A DNA stretch of 64,000 nt, taken from contig CP075368.1 in assembly GCA_019454185.1 (NCBI GenBank), positions 1,488,001-1,552,000 of the forward strand, written 5' to 3'. Position numbers and translations under genes: made by a program. Origin of the DNA: Phycisphaeraceae bacterium (GTDB lineage: Bacteria > Planctomycetota > Phycisphaerae > Phycisphaerales > UBA1924). Below, one piece after another: positions 11,095 to 19,627 of this stretch. Each line of letters opens with the position of its first letter. The stretch's first letter is position 1. The notes beneath the pieces are model-generated. The model did no database searches. It had not been told where the DNA came from and worked only from the letters and a program-made list of their open reading frames with translations.

Positions 11095-12357
11095 ATGCAG
11101 GACCATACCGAACTCAGGGTCATCCGGCAACGTCCGAGCGGGACTTCCCGCCCATTCTTAGGGTCTTCACCCCCCCTAGAACGTGCCGCGGCACGCTCGC
11201 TGTACATTCACATCCCGTTCTGCTCGCACAAGTGTCATTACTGCGATTTTTATTCGATCGTGGATACTCGGGACCGGCAGAGCCAGTTCACGAAGCGGTT
11301 GATACGCGAGTTGAGAGCGATTGCCCCGAACGCGGGGGGCCTTCCCCTCCGGACACTTTTCATAGGTGGCGGAACGCCCAGCTTGCTCGGACTGGATCAC
11401 TGGCAGGACCTGCTCGAGACGCTGCGCGACGCTTTCGATCTTGAGAACATGCGGACAGGTTTGGGAGAGTTCACCGTCGAGTGCAACCCCGACACCGCGA
11501 CGCCGGAGTTGCTGGGGCTTCTGCGATCTGGATATGTGAACCGGGTGAGCATGGGTGCGCAGTCGTTCCATGCGGCGCACCTGCGGACGCTGGAGCGGCA
11601 TCATGATCCGGAATCGGTGCCGCGTGCGATCGAGTCGGCACGCGCTGCGGGAATCGGGCGTCAATCCCTTGACCTGATTTACGCGATCCCAGGCCAGACT
11701 CTGGCGGACCTAGACCGCGATCTTGATTCGGCGCTCGCGCTCGGGACGGAGCACCTCTCCGCGTACACGCTGACATATGAGCCGGGCACGGCCATGACCG
11801 CTCGCCTCTCGCGGGGGGAGTTTGTTCGCGCTGAGGAAGACCTTGAGGCGGACATGTTTGAGCATGTCGCGCAGCGGCTCTCTTCGGTCGGGCTCATCCG
11901 GTACGAGGTCTCGAACTTCGCGAGGCCGGGCGGAGAGTGCCGCCACAACATGGCGTACTGGCGTCAGGACCAGTGGCTCGCGGCGGGGCCTTCTGCGAGC
12001 GGGTATTTCGCGGGCCATCGCTGGAAGAACGTTCCACGACTGGATGAGTATCTGGAATCGGATGATGGGGGATTCGCGGCGATTGTCGAGCACGAGCCGC
12101 CCGATGCACGGCGCGCTCTCGGCGAGATGCTGATGACGGGCGTGCGGCTTGCAGAGGGGCTGGATCTGGACGCGGCTCTCGCGCGTGCGGATGAGATCTC
12201 GCCAGCGATTCGAGCAGATGTGTGGCGCGTGATCGAACGCTACACGAGCTCGTCGCACCTGATGCGGAGCGGGGCTCGGATTGCGCCGACCGAGCAAGGC
12301 TTTCTGCTTGTTGATCGGATCGCGAGAGACCTCTTGAGAGCATCGGAGGCCCGTTGA
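11095..12357 (+). CDS. hemW: radical SAM HemW-like protein
   Basis: 420 residues. The motif LYIHIPFCSHKCHYCDFYS holds the CxxxCxxC cysteines for the 4Fe-4S cluster, and the next segment FIGGGTPSLL is the SAM-binding glycine motif. Later MGAQSF and YEVSNFARPG match the HemW/HemN-like family. HemW proteins are heme chaperones and were long annotated as oxygen-independent coproporphyrinogen oxidases. True HemN has an extra cysteine and a different N-terminus, so HemW is the better name. The first 33 residues before the core are longer than usual, so a later start is possible. Confidence 0.88.
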   Translation: MQDHTELRVIRQRPSGTSRPFLGSSPPLERAAARSLYIHIPFCSHKCHYCDFYSIVDTRDRQSQFTKRLIRELRAIAPNAGGLPLRTLFIGGGTPSLLGLDHWQDLLETLRDAFDLENMRTGLGEFTVECNPDTATPELLGLLRSGYVNRVSMGAQSFHAAHLRTLERHHDPESVPRAIESARAAGIGRQSLDLIYAIPGQTLADLDRDLDSALALGTEHLSAYTLTYEPGTAMTARLSRGEFVRAEEDLEADMFEHVAQRLSSVGLIRYEVSNFARPGGECRHNMAYWRQDQWLAAGPSASGYFAGHRWKNVPRLDEYLESDDGGFAAIVEHEPPDARRALGEMLMTGVRLAEGLDLDAALARADEISPAIRADVWRVIERYTSSSHLMRSGARIAPTEQGFLLVDRIARDLLRASEAR

Positions 12358-12419
12358 CCGAGCATGACCAAGGGCTGGCACCGGGTTGATCGAGGCGCGA
12401 CTAGCCCAAAGAATGGAGT

Positions 12420-13925
12420 GTGCGACACCACATCCGCCAGACTCTGTTCGCCTGTGCGACGATCGCGATCGTCGGAGCGGCATCGTGCTCCATGCCGGGT
12501 GCCCGTTCTGAACCTCGTCCTTCGAGTTATGCGGGTGCAGCGCAGCCCGTGGCGGTTTCGGCGTCGATGACGCTCCAGGATGCGAGGCGTGTGCAATCCG
12601 AGGTGATGGACTTCGCGGACGACATGACCATTCGCCTGGCGGAGGCGATCGACCAGCTCGAGGTTGCGCCATCATCGCTCGAGTCGCGAACGATCGCCCA
12701 TCGGTTGAAGTTCACCGTGGCGCACGGCGCGACGATCATCGCAGCGGCCCAGAACCCTCGTATCGCGCTCGTTGACATGCTTGTGATGATCTCGCTGCAA
12801 CGCGCGCTGATCGAACGCAACATCGTGCCGGGAAGATACGGGGCGGAGGCAGACAGACTTCGAGCGGTCTTTGAGTCCTCTGAGTCGCAGATCAGAGGGC
12901 TCGCCGAGCGTTCGCTGACGAAGGAGCAGCTCACGGAGATCGATCGGCTGATCCAGCAATGGCTGGATGAGAATCCGACACGCCGTTATGCGGCGTATGT
13001 GCGACTCTCGGACTTCGCGGATGCTCGCCAGGTCACGACCGGGCAGGCGGGTCCGAGCCGACCTTCCAACGTGCTCGGATTCCTGTTTCTTGACCCGCTC
13101 TCGGGACTGGACCCGACGACTCGCGAGATCGAACAGACACGGCTGTTTGCCGAGCGGGCGATGTTCTATCTCCAACGCGCGCCGATGCTGCTCAGTTGGC
13201 AGGCGGAGCTGCTCTATATCGACACGATCAGCGAACCGGAGGCACGCCAGATTCTCGCGAACGTGGCGTCGACGTCCGACGCGATCACGAAACTGTCGGA
13301 TGAGTTCGCGGAACTTCGGCAGCAACTTCCCAACGTGCTCGCGACCGAGCGTCGCGCCATCATGGAGAGTCTCGACGGCACGATCGACACGCAGCGACGT
13401 GCGGCGATCGAGCAGGCGGCCGCGGCTCTTCGTGCGGAGCGGGAGGCGACAATCTCGCAACTCGCTTCGGAGCAGGAGCGTCTCGGCGCAGTCATTGCGG
13501 ACTTGCATACGCTCGTTGGAGCGTCTACGACGCTGGCCGAGAGCGTCAGAGAAGCAGCGATGAGCGGGACAGAGTTGGCGCTGGCTCTCGGGCTTGACGA
13601 GCCATCCGAGCCGGGCTCGGCAACTGCGAAGCTGGCCGCTTATACCGAGGCCATGAGGCAGACCACGCTCGCGGCGGATCGGCTGGGCACTCTCGCAGAG
13701 GCACTGGTCTCGGCGACGAATCCGGACCTGGTCGAATCACGCCTCGCGGTGATCGAGCAACGGCTCGAGAACGCTGAGGATTCCGCGAACCGATTGCTCG
13801 ATCGCGCGTTCAGGATGGGCGTGATGCTGATCGCGATGCTGGTCATCGGGCTGGCGGGCATCGTTGTGTTGGCATCGGTTCTCGGCGTGTTCAGAGCGAA
13901 GCGTGCGCAGCACTCGGCTGCGTGA
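12420..13925 (+). CDS. unknown coiled-coil lipoprotein with C-terminal membrane anchor
   Basis: 501 residues, not recognised. The N-terminus has a signal with a GAASC lipobox near residue 23. The middle (about 250-460) is Ala/Glu/Arg-rich heptad sequence consistent with long coiled coil. Residues about 463-487 are a hydrophobic segment (MLIAMLVIGLAGIVVLASVL) followed by a short basic tail. This gives a protein tethered at both ends, with its bulk in the periplasm. The start is a GTG at 12420; GGAG sits almost directly against it, so initiation here is weak and the true start may differ. It follows hemW by 62 bases. Confidence 0.62.
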   Translation: MRHHIRQTLFACATIAIVGAASCSMPGARSEPRPSSYAGAAQPVAVSASMTLQDARRVQSEVMDFADDMTIRLAEAIDQLEVAPSSLESRTIAHRLKFTVAHGATIIAAAQNPRIALVDMLVMISLQRALIERNIVPGRYGAEADRLRAVFESSESQIRGLAERSLTKEQLTEIDRLIQQWLDENPTRRYAAYVRLSDFADARQVTTGQAGPSRPSNVLGFLFLDPLSGLDPTTREIEQTRLFAERAMFYLQRAPMLLSWQAELLYIDTISEPEARQILANVASTSDAITKLSDEFAELRQQLPNVLATERRAIMESLDGTIDTQRRAAIEQAAAALRAEREATISQLASEQERLGAVIADLHTLVGASTTLAESVREAAMSGTELALALGLDEPSEPGSATAKLAAYTEAMRQTTLAADRLGTLAEALVSATNPDLVESRLAVIEQRLENAEDSANRLLDRAFRMGVMLIAMLVIGLAGIVVLASVLGVFRAKRAQHSAA

Positions 13926-13948
13926 CGGCACGACGGCACGACGGGCGT

Positions 13949-14356
13949 TCAGGCGGTGGACTGTCTGAGCCGAACCAGCTTGCCCTTGCGTTTCACGATG
14001 TTCTTGTAGTCCCACTGGATCACGGCGGACTTGGCGAGCCAGCGTTTGAGGTCCTTGGCGACGATCTGGTCGGCGGAGGTGTACCTCACGCATGCGGTCT
14101 TGAAGCCGCCCTCTGGCTCAAGCCCCGGCTCATCGAACGACCGGCCGCTCCAGAACATGAGCCGGATGCAGTCCTTCAGCTTGCTGTACCCGACGATGGG
14201 GTTGCCGTCGAGGAACCAGACGGGGTGGCGGTGCCAGATCTTGCACTCGGCGCCCTTGAGGTGCTTGTCGATCGCCTTGCTGAGCGTGTCGCAGATGGGC
14301 TGGTCAGTCTCGGATTGCGACGCGTTGTAGGCGAGGATGTCCGGGTGGATGGCCAT
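13949..14356 (-). CDS. DUF1801-domain protein
   Basis: 135 residues from the ATG at 14356, which has AGGA six bases upstream; an in-frame upstream ATG at 14404 is less likely. HPVWFLDGNPIVGY, IRLMFWSGRSFDE and the basic C-terminus match the DUF1801/YdhG-like fold, a small alpha/beta domain related to the frataxin/SufE-like superfamily in some classifications. Function is not established. It lies 96 bases downstream of the reverse transcriptase gene on the same strand and may be co-transcribed. It looks like an ordinary chromosomal gene rather than an essential RT partner. Confidence 0.7.
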   Translation of the reverse strand: MAIHPDILAYNASQSETDQPICDTLSKAIDKHLKGAECKIWHRHPVWFLDGNPIVGYSKLKDCIRLMFWSGRSFDEPGLEPEGGFKTACVRYTSADQIVAKDLKRWLAKSAVIQWDYKNIVKRKGKLVRLRQSTA

Positions 14357-14452
14357 GGGTATTCCTGCTTTGGTCCTGGCAATGCCGGCCTTCTGGCGAT
14401 TCAACTGCGGCTCAAGACGCTAGCGTCCGCGGTCCAGATCGATCTGCGCTTG

Positions 14453-15685
14453 TCACGGCTTTGATTTCTTGGGAATCGGCGCAGACAAAGACTTCTCGGC
14501 GTTGGCGATCAGCCGCTGCAGCAGACTCCATTGGCCACGAAGCTGAATGCGAATCCGCTGGTCGATGCTCGTATCACCGCCTATTTCGGCCACAGCGTCC
14601 GCGGCATGTGATGCGTAGTTCATGAAGGATCCTCTTGGACGCCGCTTGGGCGGCGTCTCTGGATGGGGTCGCAAGTGCGAATAACGCGCGTACAGGTCTC
14701 GCCTGTTGATCTTCGCAGGTCCCCCACGGCGCATTGACCTCAATGCCGCACGCCGAGCTCGGTCGACTGATCGACGCATACGCTTGCCAAACTTGACGAG
14801 CGTTTGAGGACGAATCAATACGTTCTGTCCATCAAATTCAAGCCCTAAATACTGCAATGCAACTCCCGCGTTCCCCTCTTGTCCGTGACTGTCCATTGAG
14901 ACTGCCACAAGCGATCCGCTCGAACGCTTACGGAATCTCACCCGCGAAGTCTTGGAGTCCTGTACGGACAATGGCAGCAAAGCAAGCTGTTTCTTGAACA
15001 CGGCTTCCAAATCCGCTGCTCGTCCACGCGGTGCGATGATCAGAATGTCGTCGCTGTAACGACGGTAACTACCTCCCTCTGCTGCCGCCGCCTTGACCAT
15101 CACCTCATCGATCTCGAACATCACAATGTTTGCGAGCAAGCCACTAATGGGCAACCCTTGCGGAATCCCCATTTCAGCGCGATTGACATTGATCAGCCCT
15201 CGCTTGCGTATTTCTCGATCGAACTCTTCAGAAGTCATCGCGATACTTCGCTCTTTCGCGAAACGTCGCTTGCCGAGGCCGCGAGCTTTGCGAACTTGAG
15301 CAAGAGGAACCGTCGCAAACTCCGTGACGGCCTTGAACACTGCGTAGTCGTCTGCGGGCAGCGACGGCTTGTTCAGTAGCTTGGCCCAACTCCTCTTGAG
15401 GGCCGTATGCGGTATGCTGTCGAAGAACTTTTCAATGTCCATCGCCACTGCGTCGCACTCACCCGTCGTCACGATTGCCTTGAATGCCTCAGCCGCATGT
15501 TGAAAGCTGGCTTTGCCCTTGGCACCAAGCTCGCTACTCACGGGGATTTTTCGATACGCTAGCACAGATGGGGATAGGCATGTCAGTTCTAGTAGCCGTT
15601 CATAGGGCTCCCGGAGCTTCCACGAGTAGTAGGAGAAGATATGGGCGTCAGCGTGGGAGGCGTATGCGATCGGACGCGCTTTCAC
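14453..15685 (-). CDS. reverse transcriptase catalytic core (downstream of in-frame TAG)
   Basis: 410 residues from a GTG at 15685. RT motifs: AVAMDIEKFFDS with the first catalytic Asp (residue 83), MGIPQGLPISGLLAN (from 172), YRRYSDDILII with the YxDD pair at 210-213, and YLGLEFDG. There is no maturase or HNH domain, so it is not a group II intron protein. It resembles stand-alone bacterial RTs of retron or defence-associated (UG/DRT) type; I cannot assign the class from memory. The same frame continues upstream past one TAG (15719-15721) into a 51-codon segment that reads like the natural N-terminus. AGAGG lies six bases before the GTG, so reinitiation is possible. Confidence 0.85.
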   Translation of the reverse strand: MKARPIAYASHADAHIFSYYSWKLREPYERLLELTCLSPSVLAYRKIPVSSELGAKGKASFQHAAEAFKAIVTTGECDAVAMDIEKFFDSIPHTALKRSWAKLLNKPSLPADDYAVFKAVTEFATVPLAQVRKARGLGKRRFAKERSIAMTSEEFDREIRKRGLINVNRAEMGIPQGLPISGLLANIVMFEIDEVMVKAAAAEGGSYRRYSDDILIIAPRGRAADLEAVFKKQLALLPLSVQDSKTSRVRFRKRSSGSLVAVSMDSHGQEGNAGVALQYLGLEFDGQNVLIRPQTLVKFGKRMRRSVDRARRAALRSMRRGGPAKINRRDLYARYSHLRPHPETPPKRRPRGSFMNYASHAADAVAEIGGDTSIDQRIRIQLRGQWSLLQRLIANAEKSLSAPIPKKSKP

Positions 15686-15718
15686 CTTCCACCTCTTCGT
15701 GTCCTTCTTCCAACGTCG

Positions 15719-15874
15719 CTAACGAATACTGAAGCTGATCAACGGCCAGAATGCCCTGTTGGCGATCGCTTCTGGATCGGTGGTCAGTGCAACAGCATCT
15801 GATACCGATAACGGTGCATCGAAGTGGATGTACTTGCGGGGCTTGTACCATTCCGGCTCAGAGTTCTTGGGCAT
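15719..15874 (-). pseudogene. N-terminal segment of the reverse transcriptase, ended by an in-frame TAG
   Basis: An ATG at 15874 opens a 51-residue frame ending in FWPLISFSIR and then TAG. It is in exactly the same frame as the RT core, and the 11 codons between TAG and GTG 15685 contain no other stop. Reading through gives 473 positions with a continuous RT-like N-terminus. A single substitution (for example CAG to TAG) would explain it. It could be a recent inactivating mutation, a sequencing error, or a stop that is read through or bypassed by restart. A GGAATA/TATTCC hairpin directly precedes the ATG. Confidence 0.65.
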
Positions 15875-15875
15875 A

Positions 15876-15890
15876 GGAATAGAATATTCC
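15876..15890 (-). promoter_or_regulatory. hairpin at the RT start site
   Basis: GGAATA (15876-15881) and TATTCC (15885-15890) are perfect complements with a 3-base loop, ending one base from the ATG at 15874. No Shine-Dalgarno is visible in front of that ATG. The hairpin could hinder ribosome access or be a recognition element; this is inference from position only. Confidence 0.4.
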
Positions 15891-15945
15891 CAAAAAGCAC
15901 AGTCCGGAGCACGGGGGCTTGCGGCGCCCGCTGTGTGCTCCGGAC
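15891..15945 (-). terminator. terminator-like hairpin in the RT leader
   Basis: GTCCGGAGCAC (15902-15912) pairs perfectly with GTGCTCCGGAC (15935-15945) over 11 bp; the 22-base loop can form an inner GGGC/GCCC stem. On the minus strand it is followed by TGTGC and then TTTTT. It therefore resembles an intrinsic terminator sitting 30-70 bases upstream of the RT start codon, where it could end a short upstream RNA or act as an attenuator. Confidence 0.55.
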
Positions 15946-15955
15946 ATTTACTCAC

Positions 15956-16323
15956 GCCACCGAAGTGGGATGTTACTCTGCCTTAGCGTTGTGGTTTCGC
16001 TTCGGCGCGCCGCGCGTCTGAACGACGATAGCTATTATGGAGGAGTGGTTGTGAAGTTGCTAACCCTGGTCAGAGCTTTCGCTCCGAGGTGGTCGCTTCG
16101 AGTTGCGGGCCGAGTTGTTCTCGGTGGCCGGCTCGAAGTTGACAACTCGAACACTCTTCCCTGCGAGCGACTCCCCGCAGGCACCCGCGTCCTCTACGAA
16201 CGCGACCTACTCGATAATAGGCTCAAGGATTCTCGCTGGCCAACGAGCCTCGCCGCAGCGCAAATCATTAGTTATCAACAGCTTATGCTCGCGATCGATA
16301 GGGTGTCATTGGCACCTCTCATT
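15956..16323. other. about 370-base gap upstream of the reverse transcriptase
   Basis: No gene on the RT strand. On the minus strand TTGGCC, an 18-base spacer and TATTAT (about 16213-16242) form a plausible promoter, and CATAAT near 16030-16040 is a second weak -10. Several short inverted repeats occur, including GGTG/CACC near 16300. Together with the terminator-like hairpin at 15891-15945 this could encode a structured non-coding RNA, as found upstream of retron and some defence RTs. On the plus strand a 93-codon frame is described separately. The function is unproven. Confidence 0.35.
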
Positions 16324-16332
16324 CTACTGTGA
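16051..16332 (+). CDS. possible small protein antisense to the RT leader
   Basis: A 93-codon frame starting at a GTG with GGAGGAG (16039-16045) five bases upstream, a near-ideal ribosome site. The predicted protein has a mildly hydrophobic basic start and no motif I recognise. It ends inside the 3' end of the rluA-family gene on the other strand. It competes with the idea that this stretch is a non-coding RNA for the RT on the minus strand. The ribosome site is the only support, so this is a weak call. Confidence 0.25.
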   Translation: MKLLTLVRAFAPRWSLRVAGRVVLGGRLEVDNSNTLPCERLPAGTRVLYERDLLDNRLKDSRWPTSLAAAQIISYQQLMLAIDRVSLAPLILL

Positions 16333-17067
16333 GGCGGAATTGGGGACGGTCATCCCGTTACTCCTCAACAGTCCGCGCAGGTCGCTCGGCCACTTCGACC
16401 GCACGTCGATCTTCTCGCCCGTGACCGGGTGGGTGAACGAGAGGCGATGGGCGTGGAGCGCAAGGCGGCGGGCGGCCTCGGCGACGGCACGGGGGGCGTA
16501 TTCCTTGTCGCCGAGCACGGGGCATCCGATCGATTCCATGTGCACGCGGATCTGGTGGAGGCGGCCGGTGAGGGGGCGGCACTCAACGAGCGCCATGCCG
16601 ACCACGCGCTGGAGCACGCGGTACGCCGTGATCGCGGGCTTGCCCTTCGGCGAGATGCGGGCGAGTTTCTGCTCGTCCTCGACCTCGAGGATCGGGCGTT
16701 TGATGAGGCCGCTGTCGTGGGCGGGTCCCTTGGCGACGACGGCCCAGTAGAACTTTTTGACCTGTCGCTTGGCGAAGGCGTCGCGCATCGCGTCGTAGGC
16801 GCGGGGGCGGAGCCCGACGAGGAGGAGGCCGCTGGTGGGTCGGTCGAGCCGGTGGAGGAGCCCGAAGTCGCGATCGCGCCCGAGGTTCTGGAGCTTGGCA
16901 CCGAGTTCCTCGATCCCGAAGAGCCCGTTCAAGAGCGTGTCGCGTGTGTGGCCCTTGCCGGGCTGGGTCGGCATGCCGGTGGGTTTCTCGACGACCATGA
17001 GGTCGTCGTCGCGGTACGCGATGCGGAGCGTCACGCGAGGGTTGGGCTCGACGGAGAGGTTGCTCAC
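16324..17067 (-). CDS. RluA-family pseudouridine synthase
   Basis: 247 residues, a compact single-domain member without an S4 domain. GLLHRLDRPTSGLLLVG contains the catalytic Asp in the HRLDRxTSG signature, and PLTGRLHQIRVHM is the second family motif. It isomerises uridine in tRNA or rRNA; specificity (RluA, RluC/D or TruC type) cannot be settled here. The GTG start overlaps the stop of pgl by four bases (GTGA), so it is translated from the zwf-pgl message. Confidence 0.88.
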   Translation of the reverse strand: MSNLSVEPNPRVTLRIAYRDDDLMVVEKPTGMPTQPGKGHTRDTLLNGLFGIEELGAKLQNLGRDRDFGLLHRLDRPTSGLLLVGLRPRAYDAMRDAFAKRQVKKFYWAVVAKGPAHDSGLIKRPILEVEDEQKLARISPKGKPAITAYRVLQRVVGMALVECRPLTGRLHQIRVHMESIGCPVLGDKEYAPRAVAEAARRLALHAHRLSFTHPVTGEKIDVRSKWPSDLRGLLRSNGMTVPNSASQ

Positions 17068-17891
17068 TGTTCACCCGCCGCGCCGGCGGCGCTGCCGCTG
17101 TCGCCGGCCGTGTCCGGCGTCGGGCAGGCGGCCTCGTCGATGTACCAGCGCAGCTCGCCGCCGAGCGGTCGAACGCCGAGGATCGGCATCTGGCGCGGTC
17201 CGACCTGCCGAGCCGCGATCTTCGTGAGCGTCGCTCGCTTGCCCGATCCGGTGACCATGACGCCGATGAAGCGTGAGGCGTTGAGGAGCGTGTACGTCAT
17301 CGTCACACGATCCGGCGGCGTCACGGTCGGCCCCGCGTTGATCGCAACGAGGCGATCGCGGGGGGCGTCGAGTGCGGGGGAGTTCGGGAAGAGACTTGCG
17401 GTGTGACCGTCTGAGCCCATGCCGAGGAGGACGTAATCAAGACGATCATGCCCCTTCTCACGCCACTCCAGCACTTCACGGAGCGCACGCTCGTACACCT
17501 CGTCGGCGTCTGGCTCGGTCGCCCGCATCGGGTGGACCTGCTCTGCCGGGATATCCGATTGCGCGACGATCGTCTCGCGGATCATCTTGAAGTTGGACTT
17601 GTCGTCCTCGAACGGGACGCGTCGTTCATCGACAATCCAGAGGTGGGTGCGTTTCCAGGGAAACTCGCGGCAGGCGGGGTCGTACATGAGCCGCCGGTAG
17701 AACGGCTCGGGTGTTGAGCCGCCGGAGAGGGCCAGATGAAAGTCCCCGAATGCACGCACACAGCCGTTGGCGTGCACGAGGAGGTCCGCGATCATGGCGT
17801 CGATCAGTTCGTCCACGCTCTCGCGCAGGACCACGCCGCCGGGGAGGTTCGGCATGGGCGGGCGTGGTACGACGTCGTAGATCTCGGACAT
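17064..17891 (-). CDS. pgl: 6-phosphogluconolactonase
   Basis: 275 residues from the ATG at 17891; a frame to 17954 is open but reads poorly. FHLALSGGSTPEPFYRRL is the sugar-phosphate binding loop of the DevB/Pgl family, THLWIVDERRVPFED and LLGMGSDGHTASLFP are further signatures, the latter with the conserved Gly-Asp-Gly-His. It hydrolyses 6-phosphogluconolactone, the second step of the oxidative pentose phosphate path, directly after the zwf step encoded upstream in the same operon. Confidence 0.93.
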   Translation of the reverse strand: MSEIYDVVPRPPMPNLPGGVVLRESVDELIDAMIADLLVHANGCVRAFGDFHLALSGGSTPEPFYRRLMYDPACREFPWKRTHLWIVDERRVPFEDDKSNFKMIRETIVAQSDIPAEQVHPMRATEPDADEVYERALREVLEWREKGHDRLDYVLLGMGSDGHTASLFPNSPALDAPRDRLVAINAGPTVTPPDRVTMTYTLLNASRFIGVMVTGSGKRATLTKIAARQVGPRQMPILGVRPLGGELRWYIDEAACPTPDTAGDSGSAAGAAGEQ

Positions 17892-17972
17892 CGGGCGTAT
17901 TGTGGCGTGGCGCGGCGTCCGACGCCACCCCGTCAACGACTGATTCCGCGGCAATCGATTCGAGACGGGCTG

Positions 17973-19535
17973 CTAGCGCGTCTCGTGCTGGGCCGGGTTG
18001 TGCCAGGATCGGCCCTCGCGGGCGAGAATGGCATCCGAGCCGGGCGGCCCCCACGAACCCGGCGTGTAGGTCTCGATTCCCTTTCGAAGCGATTCGGACT
18101 CGATGATGGGTTGGCAGAGCCGCCAGCCGCCCTCGACCTCGTCGCGGTGCTTGTAGAGGGTGCGATCGCCACGCATGGCATCAAGGATGAGCGGGCCGTA
18201 GGCCTCGATCGGCTCGCCACCGAAGGTTTTGTGGTAGTCGAGATCGAGTTTCGCACTCTCGATGCGGAAGTTCGCGCCCGGCACCTTGCCGAGCACACGA
18301 AGGGAGATCCCCTCGGTCGGTGCGATGTTGATCACAAGACGGTTGGGGGCAAAGTCGGTCGCCGGCTGGCCGAAGCGCTCAAAGACGTTGATGGGCGGGC
18401 GTTTGAACTGAACGACGACCTCGGTGAGCTTGCGGGCCATTTTCTTGCCCGATCGAAGATAGAAGGGCACGCCTGCCCATCGCCAGTTGTCGAACTCCAC
18501 TCGCATTGCGCCGAAGGTCTCGGTGCCGCGGGAGGGATCGACCCCGTCCTCGCCGACATAAGCGGGCTCGGAACCTGGGCCGGGTCCATACCTGCCCAGC
18601 GAGGCGTGGCGTTCGATCCCGTCATGCGGGATTGGCCTGGTGATGTTCAGGAGTTTGATCTTCTCCTGCATGATCGCCGTTCCGTCGTATGAACTCGGGG
18701 GCTCGATCGCGACAAGGGCGAGTACCTGCAGCAGGTGGCTCTGGATCATGTCACGGACGGCCCCAGCCTGGTCGTAGAAGTTCGCGGCTCGGGACCCGAC
18801 ACCAAGGGTTTCTGCGGCGGTCAACTGGACGTGGTCGACGTGGTTGCGGTTCCAGAGCGGCTCGAAGATCGCGTTGGCGAATCGCAGCACGATCAGATTC
18901 TGCACGAGTTCTTTGCCGAGGTAGTGGTCGATCCGGTAGATCGCATCCTCTTCGAAGACCCGCCCGAGGGCCATGTTCAGTGACTTGGCGGAGCGAAGGT
19001 CGTTGCCGAAGGGCTTCTCGACGATGATGCGCTGCCACGCCGTCTGCTCCGGCTGGAGCGAGCACCACCTCTTGCCTTCAGCAACGACGCCCGCGTCACC
19101 GATCGCGCCGATGATCGGCTCGTAGAGCGCGGGCGCGACGGAGAGGTAATAGAGAACGTTGGGCTGGCCGTCGGCTTTGGAGCTGCCGAAAGTCTGTGCG
19201 ATGGTTGCCAGACGCGGGGTGAGCGTAGCGTAAAGCTCCCGTGTCGCGCCGTCGCCGGCGTGGTAGTGCAGCTTCCGAGCGAACGCCCCCCACTTTCCCT
19301 CGTCGAACCCCTTGGCGTTGTCCTTCACCCAAGGGTGCATCGATTCCCGGAAGGCCTCGTCCGACATGGCCGTGCGGCTGGTCCCGACGACAAAAGTGCC
19401 TTCGGGCAACTGGTTTCGTGTGTACAGCTCGTATAAGGCGGGGATCAGCTTGCGTTTCGTCAGATCGCCTGAGGCGCCGAAGATCACGATCGCACAGGGG
19501 TCGGCGGCGTGGGGGGCTGAGTGGGAGATGGCCAT
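17973..19535 (-). CDS. zwf: glucose-6-phosphate 1-dehydrogenase
   Basis: 520 residues, slightly longer than the usual 480-510. IVIFGASGDLTKRKLIPAL is the NADP-binding fingerprint and YRIDHYLGKELVQNL is the active-site signature with the catalytic His/Lys. It oxidises glucose 6-phosphate to the lactone and supplies NADPH. The ATG at 19535 is the only sensible start. First gene of zwf-pgl-rluA; 92 bases separate it from the divergent thiamine gene. A gnd gene is not in the window. Confidence 0.95.
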   Translation of the reverse strand: MAISHSAPHAADPCAIVIFGASGDLTKRKLIPALYELYTRNQLPEGTFVVGTSRTAMSDEAFRESMHPWVKDNAKGFDEGKWGAFARKLHYHAGDGATRELYATLTPRLATIAQTFGSSKADGQPNVLYYLSVAPALYEPIIGAIGDAGVVAEGKRWCSLQPEQTAWQRIIVEKPFGNDLRSAKSLNMALGRVFEEDAIYRIDHYLGKELVQNLIVLRFANAIFEPLWNRNHVDHVQLTAAETLGVGSRAANFYDQAGAVRDMIQSHLLQVLALVAIEPPSSYDGTAIMQEKIKLLNITRPIPHDGIERHASLGRYGPGPGSEPAYVGEDGVDPSRGTETFGAMRVEFDNWRWAGVPFYLRSGKKMARKLTEVVVQFKRPPINVFERFGQPATDFAPNRLVINIAPTEGISLRVLGKVPGANFRIESAKLDLDYHKTFGGEPIEAYGPLILDAMRGDRTLYKHRDEVEGGWRLCQPIIESESLRKGIETYTPGSWGPPGSDAILAREGRSWHNPAQHETR

Positions 19536-19627
19536 GGCACAATGCTATCGGACCGCCGCGCTACCGTTGTTGACGACCTGATCACCGAATCTGTAGTCCT
19601 CGGACGAGAAATGACCCTGACGAGCCC

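Noticed and set aside
11710..12675. 321-codon minus-strand frame opposite hemW and the start of the lipoprotein gene
   Set aside because: Shadow frame; Arg/Pro/Ser-rich, no domain, and the plus-strand genes are well supported.
14416..14427. 12-bp palindrome GACGCTAGCGTC near the RT stop as an attachment site
   Set aside because: Only one copy seen and no matching repeat on the other side of the RT; insufficient for an att site.
14453..15685. Group II intron maturase
   Set aside because: No maturase X or HNH domain and no intron ribozyme-like flanks; the RT is stand-alone.
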